Shown here: piece after piece, positions 5,352 through 6,252 of the stretch
How positions within the stretch are numbered: the stretch's first letter is position 1
Layout: each line of letters starts with the position of its first letter
Assembly (NCBI GenBank): GCA_013815575.1
Contig: JACDFX010000119.1
Span: 1-6,252 of the forward strand
Direction of reading: 5' to 3'
Origin: Rubrobacter sp.
GTDB lineage: Bacteria; Actinomycetota; Rubrobacteria; Rubrobacterales; Rubrobacteraceae
DNA: 6,252 bases
Notes under the pieces: model-generated
Told to the model about the DNA's origin: nothing
Seen by the model: the letters and a program-made list of their open reading frames with translations, nothing else
The model's database searches: none
Made by a program: the position numbers and the translations under genes

Positions 5352-6252
5352 TCAAACCGCCTTCGCGAGCGCAGCGAAGAGCCGTTCCACGTCCTCCTCG
5401 GTGTTGTACAGGTGCGGCGAGACGCGGATGCTTTCGCCGCGCACGCTGACGAAGACCCCCTCGGCGGCCAGCCTAGCGGCGAGGTCTCCGGGGGCGTCGG
5501 GGCCGAGCTTCAGCCCGATCATGTGCCGCGCCCGCCGCCCTTTCGGGACCGTCCCGATGCCGAGCCGGCCGGCCTCCTCCTCGACGAGGTCCGTCAGCCC
5601 GCCGATGGTCTCCGAGACGTTCTCCACGCCCCAGCCGAGTATCCGGCGCAGGGCGGCGACGACCATCGGCAGCAGGACGAAGTTGCTCCGCTCGCCGACG
5701 TCGTAGCGCCGGGCGCCGGGCTGGAAGGCATCCCTGTACTCGACCAGGCGCGAGAACTCCTCGCTGCCGCGGCGGTTGATCCAGTTGTGCTCGACCGGCA
5801 CCCCCTCCCGGTACTCCTCGCCCACGTACATGAACCCGACCCCGTACGGCCCGAGCATCCACTTGTACGACGACGCGACGAGAAAGTCCGGCCGCACCGC
5901 TTCGACGTCGAACGGGTACGCCCCGAGCGACTGGATGCCGTCGACCACGAGCGCCGCCCCGACCTCCCGCGCCCGACCCCCGATCTCCACGAGGTCCAGC
6001 AGCGAGCCGTCCGTCCAGTGGCAGTTCGGCACCGCCAAGACCGCCGTCCGCCCGCTCAATCGTCCCAGCACGGCGCGCGTCCAGTCGTGGTCGTCGGGGC
6101 GCGGGACGACGACGAGGTCCGCTTCTTTCTTCTTGACCAGCTCGCGCCAGGGGTAGACGTTGGAGGGGAACTGGTCCTCCAGGATCAGGACCTCCTCGCC
6201 CCTGCCTACCGGGACGTTGGCGGTGGCGACGGCCATCCCGTAGCTGACGGAG
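5352..6252 (-). CDS. Class V PLP-dependent aminotransferase-fold enzyme (NifS/SufS-like, no desulfurase cysteine), N-terminus missing
   Basis: About 300 codons of a family of about 370-400; the frame stays open to base 6252, so the ATG at 6236 is internal and roughly 70-90 residues are missing. Seen: EDQFPSNVYPW near the start, VPNCHWTDG where the family has a conserved His (codon 6020-6018), VVDGIQSLG with the Asp that pairs with the PLP pyridine nitrogen (5942-5940), and SSYKWMLGPYGVGF with the Schiff-base lysine at 5864-5862. The C-terminal segment VRGESIRVSPHLYN (ending near 5400) sits where cysteine desulfurases carry RxGxHC, and it has no cysteine. It is therefore more likely an aminotransferase, lyase or epimerase-type member, as in the isopenicillin-N-epimerase-like group, than an iron-sulfur donor. 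It is convergent with the sulfatase gene, 57 bases apart, with no clear terminator between. Substrate unknown. Confidence 0.92.
   Translation of the reverse strand, partial: SVSYGMAVATANVPVGRGEEVLILEDQFPSNVYPWRELVKKKEADLVVVPRPDDHDWTRAVLGRLSGRTAVLAVPNCHWTDGSLLDLVEIGGRAREVGAALVVDGIQSLGAYPFDVEAVRPDFLVASSYKWMLGPYGVGFMYVGEEYREGVPVEHNWINRRGSEEFSRLVEYRDAFQPGARRYDVGERSNFVLLPMVVAALRRILGWGVENVSETIGGLTDLVEEEAGRLGIGTVPKGRRARHMIGLKLGPDAPGDLAARLAAEGVFVSVRGESIRVSPHLYNTEEDVERLFAALAKAV

Overview
The window is GC-rich bacterial DNA with GTG and TTG starts, short intergenic gaps and actinobacterial-looking proteins (a 14-segment EmrB/QacA-type exporter, a lipoprotein sulfatase, an RTX tail ending in a 'GDCERV'-like motif). 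Together with an IspH of the cyanobacterial/plastid type, this suggests a deep-branching actinobacterium such as a Rubrobacter relative. That placement is inference from style and gene content; no marker gene in the window proves it.

Layout: (1) 1-598, minus strand: the N-terminal half of ispH (last reductase of the MEP isoprenoid pathway), running off the left edge. (2) 599-821: a divergent promoter region with a perfect 11-bp inverted repeat, one copy facing each gene. (3) 822-1217, plus: an orphan single-domain response regulator, probably translated from a leaderless mRNA starting at GTG, followed at once by a terminator hairpin. (4) 1294-3466, plus: a two-gene operon, a DHA2-family MFS exporter overlapping by 8 bases an unrecognised acidic protein made of two copies of one ~95-residue domain with SseB-like character; a strong hairpin follows the stop codon. 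(5) 3498-3833: a stretch without intact genes. It holds the C-terminal scrap of an RTX (hemolysin-type calcium-binding) gene on the minus strand and, next to it, what looks like the last codons of a plus-strand gene followed directly by a terminator-like hairpin. (6) 3834-5294, plus: a lipoprotein sulfatase of the formylglycine (CxPSR) class. (7) 5352-6252, minus: a class V PLP-dependent aminotransferase-fold enzyme, cut by the right edge, without the cysteine of true cysteine desulfurases.

The genes do not form one pathway. The only operon is exporter plus two-repeat protein. ispH and the response regulator share a divergent regulatory region. I found no CRISPR array, tRNA, rRNA, insertion sequence or defence system. 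The least-described items are the two-repeat protein coupled to the exporter, the symmetric promoter motif, and the pair of 5'-truncated gene tails upstream of the sulfatase.
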